Counted from the first letter of the stretch, positions 25,041 through 33,716 are shown. The stretch is DNA of 64,000 nucleotides from CAKXIK01 sp050947015 (GCA_050947015.1 JBMNVT010000005.1:1-64000); one strand, 5' to 3'. The notes: a model not told the origin generated them from the letters alone. Made by a program: numbers and translations.

Positions 25041-25699
25041 GCCGGGAGGAACGCGACCGCTTCATTTCCGAAAACATCGGTCTGGTACACAGCTGTGCCA
25101 ATCGTTTTCGCGGCCGCGGAATGGAATATGACGATTTGTTTCAGGCGGGCTGTCTTGGGCTTGTTAAAGCGGTGGATGCGTTTGACAGCACACGCGGCGT
25201 TCGTTTTTCAACATATGCGGTGCCGGTGATTCTCGGCGAAATTCGCAGGTTGTTTCGGGACGGTGGCACCGTCAAGGTTGGCAGGACGCTGAAGGAACTT
25301 TCGCTCAAGGCTGCCCGGGAAGCAGAAACTTTTCGCCGGGAAACCCAGCGTGAGCCGACCGTTGCCGAGCTGGCCGACCGGTTGGGCGTGGAGCCTGCCG
25401 AAGCGGCGCAGGCACTCGGCGCAGCAATACCGCCGCTCTCGCTGACGCAGGACGACGACGAGGGCGGCGGGCAGATTGATATCAGCGTGGATTCCCACGA
25501 GGAAAAAATTGCAGAGCTGCTTTCCCTGCGTCAGGTGGTCTGCGAGCTGGAGCCGCGTGATCGGAAAATCGTGGTAATGCGTTTTTTTCAAAGCAAAACG
25601 CAGACGCAGACCGCAGAAGCACTCGGGATGACTCAGGTGCAGGTGTCGCGCAGGGAAAAAGCGATCCTCAGCGCCATGCGAACCAAACTAACCGGATAA
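25037..25699 (+). CDS. sigF: Sporulation sigma factor SigF (SpoIIAC)
   Basis: 220 aa sigma-70 family protein with region 2 (YDDLFQAGCLGLVKAVDAFD and RFSTYAVPVILGEIRRLFRD), region 3, and region 4 (TQTAEALGMTQVQVSRREKAIL). It directs the first forespore-specific transcription. The gene order AA-AB-sigF and both overlaps are as in other Bacillota. The operon ends here and meets mscL on the other strand only 8 bases later, with no obvious terminator hairpin in between. Confidence 0.96.
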   Translation: MSREERDRFISENIGLVHSCANRFRGRGMEYDDLFQAGCLGLVKAVDAFDSTRGVRFSTYAVPVILGEIRRLFRDGGTVKVGRTLKELSLKAAREAETFRRETQREPTVAELADRLGVEPAEAAQALGAAIPPLSLTQDDDEGGGQIDISVDSHEEKIAELLSLRQVVCELEPRDRKIVVMRFFQSKTQTQTAEALGMTQVQVSRREKAILSAMRTKLTG

Positions 25700-25707
25700 A
25701 GGGGAGA

Positions 25708-26142
25708 TCAGCAGTTTGTCTCGGCTTCTTCCAGTACAGAAGTACAGTGCGGGCAGCGGGTGGCGTTAATCGCAATTTCGCTTTTGCAGAACGCGCAAAT
25801 CTTTGTGGTGGGAGCTTTCGGGGCTTCGGGAGCTTCCGCCTTTTTGCCCAGGGAGAGCAGCTTGTTCAGCCCGCGCAGGAACAGGAAAATCACCAGCGCC
25901 ATCAGAATGAAGTTGATGACGGCGGTCAGAAAAGAGCCATACTTAATCTCCACACCGCCGATGGTCCAGACCCAGCTGGAAAAGTCCTCTTTTGCAATCA
26001 GACCCAGCAGCGGAGAGACAATGTCGCCGACCAGCGAGCTGACAATGGCCTGAAACGCGCCGCCGATAATTACGCCGATTGCCAGGTCAATGACATTGCC
26101 GCGCAGTGCAAATTTTTTGAATTCGGACAAGAACTTTTTCAT
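25708..26142 (-). CDS. mscL: Large-conductance mechanosensitive channel MscL with C-terminal zinc ribbon
   Basis: 144 aa. TM1 (NVIDLAIGVIIGGAFQAIVSSL) and TM2 (FLTAVINFILMALVIFLFLRG) match MscL, the pentameric safety valve that opens on hypo-osmotic shock. After the usual cytoplasmic end comes an Ala/Pro linker and a four-Cys zinc-ribbon-like module (ICAFCKSEIAINATRCPHC; Cys 116, 119, 130, 133) in place of a plain helical bundle. The start at 26142 follows AAAGGAG; the longer frame upstream is not conserved. The start of the radical SAM gene's 3' end lies 59 bp upstream, on the same strand. Confidence 0.93.
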   Translation of the reverse strand: MKKFLSEFKKFALRGNVIDLAIGVIIGGAFQAIVSSLVGDIVSPLLGLIAKEDFSSWVWTIGGVEIKYGSFLTAVINFILMALVIFLFLRGLNKLLSLGKKAEAPEAPKAPTTKICAFCKSEIAINATRCPHCTSVLEEAETNC

Positions 26143-26200
26143 GGGGAAGCACTCCTTTTCTTTTCTTTTCTTTCGCCGCCCGTAGGGCGGTAATTTTATT

Positions 26201-27103
26201 TTACGGCGTTTTGCCCTTTGGGGCGGGAACGCCTTCCAGACCAAAAGAGGGAATATAATTTTTTTTTGCGGAGGATCGCTCCTGCACAAAGCCGTCCAAC
26301 CCAAGCGTAAATAACCTGTCCAAAACCTTCTCATATTCGCGGCGGGTAATTCTGCGGTTGATTTCCGGAAACTCCGCCGCGCTGCCGCAGGGAAGATATT
26401 GCGCCATCAGACTTACGGGAACACCGGGCAGCGCCTTTGCCAACCATTCGAGCGCGGCAATGGAATTGCGTGTATTGCCCGGAAGAATCAGGTGACGTAC
26501 AATCATGCCTTTCTGCAGCATACCGCGTTCATCATAAAAGCATGCGGGCTGCTGCCGGTGCATTTCAAGCAGAGCGGCCTTTGCGGTCTCGGGATAATCG
26601 GGTGCGGCAGAATAACGTTTGGCAGGCTCGGTCAGCGCATATTTGAAATCCGGCAGATAAATATCCACAAAACCTTCCAGCGAACGGAGGGTTTCCGTCG
26701 ATTCGTAGCCGCCGCAGTTGTAAACGATGGGAACGGGTGGGCGGTACTGCTTCAGCGCTTCCAGCACAGCCGGAATAAAGTGCGTTGCCGTCACCAGATT
26801 GATGTTTTCAGCGCCCTGTTCCACCAGGCTGCGAAAGATGTCGCTCAGCTCAAAAGAAGAAATGCGTCTGCCAAAGTTTTGGCGGCTGATGGAATCATTT
26901 TGACAGAAAGCGCAGTGAAGATTGCACCCGGAAAAGAATATAGCTCCGGAACCGCGCTCGCCGCTGATGCACGGTTCTTCCCAAAAGTGTAGGGCAGCCC
27001 GCGCCACCACGGCCGCGCTGCCCATTTTGCAGACGCCGCTGCCGGCGTCTGCGGTTCGCTGCACAGCGCAGTGTCGGGGGCAAAGATGACAGCTTTGGAT
27101 CAT
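26201..27103 (-). CDS. Radical SAM protein, PflX / pyruvate formate-lyase-activase-like (COG1313)
   Basis: 300 aa. The 4Fe-4S/SAM motif is FFSGCNLHCAFCQN (Cys 60, 64, 67). Extra N-terminal cysteines (Cys 5, 8, 12 and 25: SCHLCPRHC ... GVC) resemble a second metal site seen in PflX-like proteins. NCGGYES and LPDFKYAL are family landmarks of COG1313. It probably activates or modifies another protein or small molecule by 5'-deoxyadenosyl radical chemistry, but its target is unknown and no glycyl-radical enzyme is adjacent. The preceding gene on this strand encodes an exonuclease. Confidence 0.85.
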   Translation of the reverse strand: MIQSCHLCPRHCAVQRTADAGSGVCKMGSAAVVARAALHFWEEPCISGERGSGAIFFSGCNLHCAFCQNDSISRQNFGRRISSFELSDIFRSLVEQGAENINLVTATHFIPAVLEALKQYRPPVPIVYNCGGYESTETLRSLEGFVDIYLPDFKYALTEPAKRYSAAPDYPETAKAALLEMHRQQPACFYDERGMLQKGMIVRHLILPGNTRNSIAALEWLAKALPGVPVSLMAQYLPCGSAAEFPEINRRITRREYEKVLDRLFTLGLDGFVQERSSAKKNYIPSFGLEGVPAPKGKTP

Positions 27104-27126
27104 ATTTCAGCACTCTCGCCCTTTCG

Positions 27127-28023
27127 TTATGTCGGTTCAGCAGGAGAAACAGCGGGGGTTGCCGACTGCTCCACCTGGGGCGCCTCCGGCGGCTGTTCAG
27201 GAATAATGCGGCGGCGAACGCGAACTCCGTCAAAGCGCTGTTGAAATTGTGCGAAGGCGTTGAAATTCTTTTCGCACGCCTCGCAGCGGAATTTTGCCCG
27301 GAACTGCTTGCCGCGCAGAGCCCACGGTTCCAGCTCGTTCAACCTGCCGCCGCATTCCGGGCAGCGGAACCGCAGCTTGCTCCGGTCAATCAGCGGGTGG
27401 GAAAGATCGGTCAGATATTTATTCTTAAAGGCCAGACGGCGGTAAAATTCGTCATCCGTCTGCGTAAAAAAGGGCTTCAAAGCTTCCGGATCGTAAACTG
27501 CGCGGAAACATTCGGCGGAAAGAATGCTGTCATCGATCGCACGATGCAGCGCTATGGCGCTGGCGTCGATGGAAAGCGCTTCCGCCGCCGCCGCAAGCCC
27601 CATCTGCTGAGCGGAACTTTCGCCGATGCGCTGCTGGCAGTAAGCCTGCAGATTGATGTACCCGCCCGGAATCGAAAGATTGGTTTTTCCGGTAAAAAAA
27701 CGATAGTTATGAATCAGTTCGCGGATATCACAGGTACCCCACGTCATCAGCACGCTGTCTCCCAAAAAGTCGGTAAACCGATGAAACGCCTCCAGAAACG
27801 GCAGGCCACCCTGCAGGTCCTCGTTGCGGATATTTGTCAGCTGTATCACAAGTTCCGTCAGCTTTTTTCCTTCGCTGGGCAGTACAAATGTGGAAAAAGT
27901 ATCGGTCAGCTTTAAATTTTCATCCAGCTTGACCGCGCCGAACTGAATAATTTCATTAAAGTATCCGGACAGGCGCGGACTGAATACACTGTTCCATTCC
28001 AGATCAAGGATCGTAAAATTCAT
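27127..28023 (-). CDS. DEDDh 3'-5' exonuclease-domain protein with C-terminal zinc ribbon
   Basis: 298 aa. The exonuclease motifs are ILDLEWN (Asp7, Glu9), IIQFGAVKL, TWGTCDIREL and HRAIDDS, the DnaQ/RNase T-like layout; the catalytic His lies in HRAIDD. A C-terminal four-Cys unit (FRCPECGGRL ... FRCEACEKNF) adds a probable zinc ribbon for nucleic-acid or protein binding, followed by a Pro/Glu/Ala tail. It resembles KapD-like exonucleases of unknown biological role. It is 23 bp upstream of the radical SAM gene and may form a transcript with it. Confidence 0.85.
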   Translation of the reverse strand: MNFTILDLEWNSVFSPRLSGYFNEIIQFGAVKLDENLKLTDTFSTFVLPSEGKKLTELVIQLTNIRNEDLQGGLPFLEAFHRFTDFLGDSVLMTWGTCDIRELIHNYRFFTGKTNLSIPGGYINLQAYCQQRIGESSAQQMGLAAAAEALSIDASAIALHRAIDDSILSAECFRAVYDPEALKPFFTQTDDEFYRRLAFKNKYLTDLSHPLIDRSKLRFRCPECGGRLNELEPWALRGKQFRAKFRCEACEKNFNAFAQFQQRFDGVRVRRRIIPEQPPEAPQVEQSATPAVSPAEPT

Positions 28024-28109
28024 GTTGAAGACTCCGTCGTCAAATTTTCATCCATATATTGTATTACCGAACAGCGCGCAGGGTGCGCCGTTGGGTCGGG
28101 GGCTCCGGG

Positions 28110-28173
28110 AAAAAAACCGCCGTTTCATTGTGTAGGAGGCAAAAATCGCTCACTGCCCAACAAAAACGGCGGT
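28110..28173 (-). terminator. Terminator after typA
   Basis: On the minus strand ACCGCCGTTT (28173-28164) pairs with AAACGGCGGT (28125-28116) across a long loop, followed by seven T's ending at 28110. Confidence 0.7.
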
Positions 28174-28188
28174 CATTCGGTTCGGGAA

Positions 28189-30009
28189 TTATTTGTTTTT
28201 GCTGGCCATCTTCATGCGCTGCTCTTTGGAAAGCACCATTTTGCGGAGCCGGAATGTTTTTGGCGTCACCTCGACCAACTCATCGTCGGCAATAAACTCA
28301 AGCGCCTGCTCCAGACTCATCTGGGTTGGCGGCGTCAGTTTTAGCGCCTCGTCGGAACCAGCCGCGCGCATATTGGTAATATGCTTCTTTTTGCATACAT
28401 TTACAGCGATGTCCTCCGATTTTGGGCTGGCGCCGACCACCATGCCCTCGTAAACCGGAACAGCCGGCCCAACGAACAGCCTGCCGCGTTCCTGCGCATT
28501 GAACAGGCCATAACTTGTGGTTTCGCCTGTTTCAAAACAGACGAGCGAACCCTGTGCACGACCGGGAATCTCACCCTTGTACGGCTCATAAGAATCAAAA
28601 ACGTGGTTCATAATGCCGTTGCCGTTGGTATCGGTCAAAAATTCGGTGCGGTAACCCATCAGACCGCGCGCCGGAATTTTAAATTCAAGATGGGTAATGC
28701 CTGTGTTGCGCGTGCCCATATTGACAATTTCGGCCTTCCGTCCGCCAAGCTTTTCCATTACGGCGCCGACATAATTTTCGGGCACCTCAATCATCAGCAG
28801 CTCAATCGGCTCGCAAAGCTTACCGTCAATTTCCTTCATAATAACCTTCGGTCGGGAAACCTGAAATTCAAAGTTTTCACGGCGCATGGTTTCAATCAAA
28901 ATCGAAAGGTGCAGTTCCCCGCGGCCGGAAACCTTGAACGTATCGGGGGAATCGGTTTCCTCCACGCGCATGGCGACGTTTGTCTGAACTTCCTTGAACA
29001 GGCGATCGCGGATATTCCGCGAGGTGACATATTTGCCGTCGCGGCCTGCAAACGGAGAATTATTGACCATAAACATCATCGACACGGTCGGTTCGTCAAT
29101 TTTTACAAACGGCAGCGCCTCCACACAATCGGGCGAGCACACCGTTTCACCAATATTCAGGTCGCCGATGCCTGCAACGGCGATCAGGTCGCCAAGCTTC
29201 GCGCTCTGCACCTCCACGCGGCGCAGGCCTTCAAACTGATACAGGCGTGTAATTTTTACGTTCTGGGTGGTGCCGTCGCGGTGGCAGAGCACGGCACTGT
29301 CGCCGTAATGCACCTCGCCGCGTTCCACACGGCCAATCCCGATCTTGCCGACGTATTCGTCCGCGTCGATATTGGAAAACAGCATCTGCATCGAACCGTC
29401 CATGTCGCCCTGCGGCGCAGGCACATCATTCACGATCGCTTCAAACAGCGGCTTCATGTCGGTGCCGGGGACGTTCAGGTCGCTGGTCGCATAGCCGTCG
29501 CGACCGGAGGCGTAAACCACCGGAAAATCGAGTTGGTCTTCATCGGCGCCGAGTTCAATGAACAGATCGATCACCTCGTCCACAACTTCGGCGGGTCTGG
29601 CGCCGGGCCGGTCGATTTTGTTGACGACGACGACTGGTTTTTTGCCGAGACCGAGCGCTTTTTTGAGCACAAAGCGCGTCTGCGGCATGCAGCCTTCAAA
29701 CGCGTCGACCAACAGAAGAACGCCGTCCACCATCATCAAAATGCGCTCCACCTCGCCGCCGAAATCGGCGTGGCCGGGGGTGTCTACAATATTGATCTTA
29801 ATATCGTTGTACATGACAGCGGTGTTTTTTGCCAGAATCGTAATGCCGCGTTCCCGTTCAATGTCGTTGGAATCCATCACACGCTCCGCCACGGCCTCAT
29901 TTGCGCGGAAGATGCCGCTCTGCCGCAGAAGCTGATCCACCAGCGTGGTCTTGCCGTGGTCAACGTGGGCAATCAGAGCAACGTTCCGCAAATCTGTTCT
30001 TTTATCCAT
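28189..30009 (-). CDS. typA: Ribosome-associated GTPase TypA/BipA
   Basis: 606 aa translational GTPase. G1 is IAHVDHGKTTLVDQLL, followed by DSNDIERERGITI (G2), DTPGHADFGGEVER (G3) and NKIDRPGARP (G4). The EF-G-like domains III and V and the C-terminal BipA-specific domain (DIAVNVCKKKHITNMRAAGSDEA, split over the region) are all present. It binds the ribosome and helps 50S assembly and stress or cold adaptation. The start at 30009 is preferred over 30021 because the AAAGGGA site would touch the earlier ATG. Single gene with its own terminator. Confidence 0.95.
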   Translation of the reverse strand: MDKRTDLRNVALIAHVDHGKTTLVDQLLRQSGIFRANEAVAERVMDSNDIERERGITILAKNTAVMYNDIKINIVDTPGHADFGGEVERILMMVDGVLLLVDAFEGCMPQTRFVLKKALGLGKKPVVVVNKIDRPGARPAEVVDEVIDLFIELGADEDQLDFPVVYASGRDGYATSDLNVPGTDMKPLFEAIVNDVPAPQGDMDGSMQMLFSNIDADEYVGKIGIGRVERGEVHYGDSAVLCHRDGTTQNVKITRLYQFEGLRRVEVQSAKLGDLIAVAGIGDLNIGETVCSPDCVEALPFVKIDEPTVSMMFMVNNSPFAGRDGKYVTSRNIRDRLFKEVQTNVAMRVEETDSPDTFKVSGRGELHLSILIETMRRENFEFQVSRPKVIMKEIDGKLCEPIELLMIEVPENYVGAVMEKLGGRKAEIVNMGTRNTGITHLEFKIPARGLMGYRTEFLTDTNGNGIMNHVFDSYEPYKGEIPGRAQGSLVCFETGETTSYGLFNAQERGRLFVGPAVPVYEGMVVGASPKSEDIAVNVCKKKHITNMRAAGSDEALKLTPPTQMSLEQALEFIADDELVEVTPKTFRLRKMVLSKEQRMKMASKNK

Positions 30010-30354
30010 TGATACATCCATTCCCTTTCTGTTAACCAGGGGTTTGTCCGGGTTCCGATCTCAGCAGGAGGCCGGGCTTCTGCCGGGGCGGCGGGCTACC
30101 GTGAAACACAGCGTCAAACCGTAATGGTAAAAACTTGTGCCAGTGCACAATCCAAATAATATAGCAATTCCAAAAATTCAGTATACCACAAAATCCAAGT
30201 GAAAAAAATATTTTTTGCGCTTTTTACGCAAGAAGTTTCGGGAGGTTCCATTTGATTTTTTATGCATTTGGCGTAAAAACAACAACAACTTTTTGTACGG
30301 GAACGCAAATTCAGTCAGAGAAGAATCCTTGACGGTACGAAATCTTCCGTCCTG
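30010..30354. other. Intergenic region upstream of typA
   Basis: 345 bases without a supported gene. The minus strand has a possible extended -10 promoter, TGG-TATACT with TATACT at 30185-30180, giving a leader of about 165 bases for typA. The leader contains a GC-rich stretch near 30070-30100 that could fold. A 64-codon minus frame here has no family resemblance. Confidence 0.35.
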
Positions 30355-30858
30355 CTAACCGTTCAGAACGGCAACCGGCGTGCGCAGCATGGGCAGCTCC
30401 GCGAGCATTACGGCGGCCGCCAAGGCGGCAAGGGGTTGTGTACGGGTGAAAATTTCCAGCATACCAGCCTCGCGTCCCTGCGGGGTATGGCAATGGGAAC
30501 AGCGGAGAACGGTTTCTCCGTTGCTGATTAACTCGTATTCACCGGTGCGCGGGTCTCCCAACACACGCCAGTGCCCCTCCTTTGTCCGAAGAGAAGCGAC
30601 GGAACCGTCCGCCTTGCGGCGAACCTGCGCTACTGTGGAGCCGTTGCGCTGTGCGCTGCAGCGCCAGCCTGTGGGAGTCGGCGTGCGGTGAAATTCCAAC
30701 AGTTCAGCGCCTTGCCGGTTTAGCAGAACCATCCGGGGTATTACGGCTGAAAACAGGCCGGGAGATTCTTCCACAGAAAAGCGGCAGTCGCCCAGATGGT
30801 CAAAAATCAGAAATTTTGTTTTGCTGCCCACAGAGCAGCGCGCCAGATAGCAGATCAT
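30355..30858 (-). CDS. Small beta-rich protein, possibly LURP-one/tubby-like fold, function unknown
   Basis: 167 aa. The start at 30858 follows AAAGGGGG by about 9 bases. The sequence alternates short hydrophobic strands and turns (FLIFDHLGDCRFSVEE, MVLLNRQGAELLEFHR, WRCSAQRNGSTVAQVRRK, EGHWRVLGDPRTGEYELI), a pattern seen in LURP-one-related/tubby C-terminal-like barrels. It ends with a hydrophobic helix (PLAALAAAVMLAEL). This fold assignment is a guess from pattern only. It is the last gene on the strand of the methyltransferase operon, behind a truncated P-loop frame. Confidence 0.5.
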   Translation of the reverse strand: MICYLARCSVGSKTKFLIFDHLGDCRFSVEESPGLFSAVIPRMVLLNRQGAELLEFHRTPTPTGWRCSAQRNGSTVAQVRRKADGSVASLRTKEGHWRVLGDPRTGEYELISNGETVLRCSHCHTPQGREAGMLEIFTRTQPLAALAAAVMLAELPMLRTPVAVLNG

Positions 30859-30910
30859 GAGAGAATGCCCCCTTTCAAAAAAGCATGGGGAAAATTCTGC
30901 CTTGCCGCCG

Positions 30911-31033
30911 TTACCGGTGCGGCAGAGCCTGAAGGATCTGTCTGCAGGCGTCGTCCGCAGAAAACTGCTGCTGCAGCAGCTTTGCAATGGTGGATTTTCC
31001 GGTACAGCTTTCACCGAAAACAGCGATGACCAT
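30911..31033 (-). pseudogene. Truncated P-loop NTPase fragment (Walker A only)
   Basis: A 40-codon frame with RBS AAAGGA 11 bases upstream encodes MVIAVFGESCTGKSTIAKLL, a complete Walker A strand-loop-helix as in small nucleoside/shikimate kinase-like P-loop proteins. After QQQFSADDACRQILQALPHR it stops. No Walker B or lid follows in any frame I could recognise before the next gene. Most likely it is the remnant of a kinase-like gene that lost its 3' part. Alternatively it is translated as a tiny protein of unknown use. Confidence 0.5.
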
Positions 31034-31124
31034 TTCATATCATTTCCTTTCGACAGCATTATGATCCGTTCAAGTATTTCTCAGGGTGCAGGATGACGGG
31101 CGCAACAGAGCAGATGCTAAAGCT

Positions 31125-31946
31125 TCAAATTCGTTTCAGTACCCGAACGACGAACTCGATTTCCGTGCAAAGTCCAGGCAGCGCCAGCAGCCGCTGCTTT
31201 GCGTCTTCCTCACAGCGGCAGAAATACGGCGTCATACGGAACAGGTTTGCAAGCTCCGTCTGCGAAAGATAGATCTCACCGGATACGCGGACGGTGTCAT
31301 GCAGGATGAATGCATCGCTTTCCATGCCCTGTTCGTCGTTTTCATACGGCTCGCGATAGAGCGCTTTTTTCATGGCGAACAGGTGCCGCGCCCCGGGGAT
31401 GACGCCAAGCAGCATGCCGCCGGGCTTCAGCACGCGAGCAAGCTCTTCACCACAGAACGGCGCAAAACACAGAACCGCAAGGTCAAAGCTTTCTGTAGGG
31501 GCGGGAATGTGAAATACGCTGGCAACGGCGTATTCCGTCGGGTCGCTGCGCGAGCACGCCATTTTTACGCCCTGGCGGGAAATATCGAACGCGGCCAGCC
31601 TTGCTCCGGGCTTCTGTTCCCGCAGGGTCTGCGCCAGCAAACGGGTGTAATAGCCTTCGCCGCAGCAGCAGTCGAGCGCGGCAGGCGCAGCGCCGCAGTA
31701 TTGTCCGGCGGCCGTGCAGAGCGCATCCGCCAGCGGACGGTAATGCCCGGTCTGCAGAAAAGCGCGTCTGGCGCGCAGGCTTTCCGGATCGTCGCCCGGT
31801 TCGGCACTGTGCTTCCGGTTGGCGGGCAGAAGGTTGACATACCCCTTTGCCGCGCGGTCAAAGAGGTGGCCGTTTGCGCAGTGATATTCGCGTTCGTCTG
31901 CGGTAAGAGCCTCTCCGCAAATTGGGCAGCAGAACAGAGACTTCAT
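31125..31946 (-). CDS. rlmA: 23S rRNA (guanine-N1-)-methyltransferase of the RlmA family
   Basis: 273 aa. An N-terminal zinc-binding knuckle (FCCPICGEAL ... YHCANGHLFDRAAKGYVNLL) is diagnostic for RlmA(I)/RlmA(II). A Rossmann methyltransferase with LDCCCGEGYYTRLLAQ (SAM site) and AFDISRQGVKMAC follows. It methylates G745 or G748 in 23S rRNA helix 35; the II type gives tylosin-type resistance in some species. Which position applies cannot be told from sequence alone. It overlaps the stop of the upstream MmcQ-like gene by 4 bases (ATGA). Confidence 0.85.
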   Translation of the reverse strand: MKSLFCCPICGEALTADEREYHCANGHLFDRAAKGYVNLLPANRKHSAEPGDDPESLRARRAFLQTGHYRPLADALCTAAGQYCGAAPAALDCCCGEGYYTRLLAQTLREQKPGARLAAFDISRQGVKMACSRSDPTEYAVASVFHIPAPTESFDLAVLCFAPFCGEELARVLKPGGMLLGVIPGARHLFAMKKALYREPYENDEQGMESDAFILHDTVRVSGEIYLSQTELANLFRMTPYFCRCEEDAKQRLLALPGLCTEIEFVVRVLKRI

Positions 31947-32323
31947 TGGCGCTCTCCTTTCAGCAGTACTTCACAGGCAAGGGGGCGCTGCTTTTTCGGA
32001 ATTTTTTGCAGTGCCAATCGGTAGGAGTGCAGGATCATGCTTTTCAGCTCGCTGTCCGGGATCGTGCCGTCGACGAAAACGGAATTCCAGTACGTTTTGT
32101 TGCAGTGATAACCGGGGCGCACGGCAGGGTAGACCGAGCGGAGAAACTGGGCTTCGTCCGGGTCGCACTTCATGACCAGGTGCAGCGGGGAGGCATTCTC
32201 GTAAATTTCGCAGAATTCCCGCAGCCCCAGAACCTTCATGACCGCCGGCTGATCGCCGTAAGGATAGGATATCGCACTTTCCGGCAGCGACAAACAAAAG
32301 CGTATCACGTCTTTCTGCGTCAT
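31943..32323 (-). CDS. MmcQ/YjbR family protein (CyaY-like fold)
   Basis: 126 aa, the usual length. Signature pieces are MTQKDVIRFCLSLPESAISYPYG, LVMKCDPDEAQFLRSVYPAVRPGYHCNKTYWNSVF and the C-terminal SYRLALQKIPKKQR. The family has a DNA-binding-like alpha/beta fold, but no function is proven. It lies 33 bp after the SAM-dependent methyltransferase gene and overlaps the rlmA-like gene by 4 bases, so the three are cotranscribed. Confidence 0.85.
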   Translation of the reverse strand: MTQKDVIRFCLSLPESAISYPYGDQPAVMKVLGLREFCEIYENASPLHLVMKCDPDEAQFLRSVYPAVRPGYHCNKTYWNSVFVDGTIPDSELKSMILHSYRLALQKIPKKQRPLACEVLLKGERQ

Positions 32324-32356
32324 GAGAGATCCCTTTCTTTTTTTCTGACAATCGGT

Positions 32357-33586
32357 TCAGACGATCTGAAACAGGTAGAATTTTAAATAATCTGTCTCCG
32401 GAACGTTCCACAAAATCGGATGGTCGGGCGCCTGCTGTCTGGCTTCGATCTGGCGCAGAGAAACGCCGACATCGGCTGCGGCGGCGTGCAGCATCCTGCG
32501 AAACAGCTCGTCGGTCGCAAAGTGAGAGCAGGAGCACGTGGCAAGATATCCGCCACGCGGCAGAAGCTTCATAGCGCGCAGGTTGATCTCCTTATAGCCG
32601 CGCATGGCGTTCTCAACGGTCTGACGGCTTTTGGTGAACGCGGGCGGATCCAGAATAATAAAATCATAAGGGCGTCCCTGCTTTTCCAGCGACGGCAGCA
32701 GGTCAAACACGTTCGCCGCTTCAAAACTCATACGGCTCTCAAGCCCATTCAGTCTGGCGTTTTCCTGCGCCATGGCAACGGCGTCCGCCGAAATATCCAC
32801 GGCGTGAACGTGTTCGGCGCCGCCGTGCGCCGCGTTGAGCGCAAAGGAGCCGGTGTGCGTAAAACAGTCGAGCACTGTTCTGCCACGCGCCAGCTTGGCG
32901 ACAGCCTGACGGTTGTATTTCTGATCGAGGAAAAATCCGGTTTTCTGTCCGTTTTCAAAGTCAACGGCATAGCGAATGTTGTTTTCGGTAATAACAGTAA
33001 CCGTGGAGGATGGCGGCGTTTCGCCTTCCAGAGGGAAAAAGCCCTTGTTCATCGCAAGCCCTTCATGTGCGCGAATGGCTACATCATTGCGCTCGTAAAC
33101 GGCGCGGATATCCTGCCCGTCTCCGCGCAGGATTTTGACCAGCAGAGGGAAAAGCATGCCCTTTCGCTGTTCAATGCCGAGGGAAAGCGTCTGCGTCACC
33201 AGAATTTCGCCGAACCGGTCAACCGTCAGCCCGGGGAACTGATCCGCTTCGCCGAAGATCAGACGGCAGCTTTCCGTGTCATGGCCCATAACAGTTTTTC
33301 GATATTCCCACGCCCAACGGAGTCTGCGTTCCCAAAAAGCCTCGTCAAACCGGTCATTTGCGCTGCGGCTGATAAGCCGGACGCGAATTTTTGAATGATG
33401 GTTGTAAAATCCGGTACCGAGATATTTTCCGCTGCGGCCAAACACGTCCACCAGCGCGCCGTCGGTGCAGCCGGCGGTGTTTTCACCGAAAATCTCGCTG
33501 TCATAAATCCACGGATGGCCGTTTTCAATTGAGTTTTCCGCCTTTTTGCTGACGGACAAAGCCGCATATTCGCGTTTTTGTTTCAT
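32357..33586 (-). CDS. Class I SAM-dependent rRNA methyltransferase (RlmI/RlmK-like, PUA domain)
   Basis: 409 aa. An N-terminal PUA domain (SVSKKAENSIENGHPWIYDSEI) is followed by an EEHEE-type domain and a Rossmann fold with LDCFTHTGSFALNAAHGGA, VDISADAVAMAQENARLNG and the catalytic-loop motif FIILDPPAFTKSR. RlmI methylates C1962 of 23S rRNA (m5C). The start at 33586 begins the conserved region and follows GGAGGAAA at about 13 bases; the frame is open further upstream but there it runs through the promoter and leader hairpins. First gene of the operon. Confidence 0.85.
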   Translation of the reverse strand: MKQKREYAALSVSKKAENSIENGHPWIYDSEIFGENTAGCTDGALVDVFGRSGKYLGTGFYNHHSKIRVRLISRSANDRFDEAFWERRLRWAWEYRKTVMGHDTESCRLIFGEADQFPGLTVDRFGEILVTQTLSLGIEQRKGMLFPLLVKILRGDGQDIRAVYERNDVAIRAHEGLAMNKGFFPLEGETPPSSTVTVITENNIRYAVDFENGQKTGFFLDQKYNRQAVAKLARGRTVLDCFTHTGSFALNAAHGGAEHVHAVDISADAVAMAQENARLNGLESRMSFEAANVFDLLPSLEKQGRPYDFIILDPPAFTKSRQTVENAMRGYKEINLRAMKLLPRGGYLATCSCSHFATDELFRRMLHAAAADVGVSLRQIEARQQAPDHPILWNVPETDYLKFYLFQIV

Positions 33587-33651
33587 AAATTTCAGTTTCC
33601 TCCAGCCGGATAGTTTCGGCGCTGTGTTCCCGCCGGCGAGGAACAAAAGAA

Positions 33652-33705
33652 AACGCCCGTCAGGCGCAGCGGCCACGAGCGTTTTTGCGGGAGAATCCCC
33701 CGCAA
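33652..33705 (-). promoter_or_regulatory. Two-hairpin leader with terminator-like stem before the RlmI-like operon
   Basis: On the minus strand the first hairpin is TTGCGGG/CCCGCAA (33705-33699 with 33691-33685). Right behind it AACGCTCGT (33683-33675) pairs with ACGGGCGTT (33660-33652, one G-U), followed by TTTTCTTTTG. The stems lie between the promoter at 33717-33745 and the gene start at 33586, an attenuator arrangement. Confidence 0.55.
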
Positions 33706-33716
33706 CCGTTTCTTCT

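Noticed and set aside
26176..26190. CCGCCC-GTA-GGGCGG hairpin as terminator of the radical SAM gene
   Set aside because: The T-run lies on the + strand side only, while the gene is on the minus strand, so it does not terminate that transcript. It is left as an unassigned hairpin.
28381..30012. A 543-codon + strand reading frame antisense to typA, with similar long antisense frames over htpG (7337-8653), smc (46937-48286) and leuS (56189-57397)
   Set aside because: They are byproducts of codon bias in the long real genes opposite. They have no RBS, no family resemblance, and are rich in Gln, His and Arg as antisense frames usually are.
30114..30308. 64-codon minus-strand frame upstream of typA
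   Set aside because: It lacks an RBS and family resemblance, and its 3' end overlaps the likely typA leader. Its composition is random.
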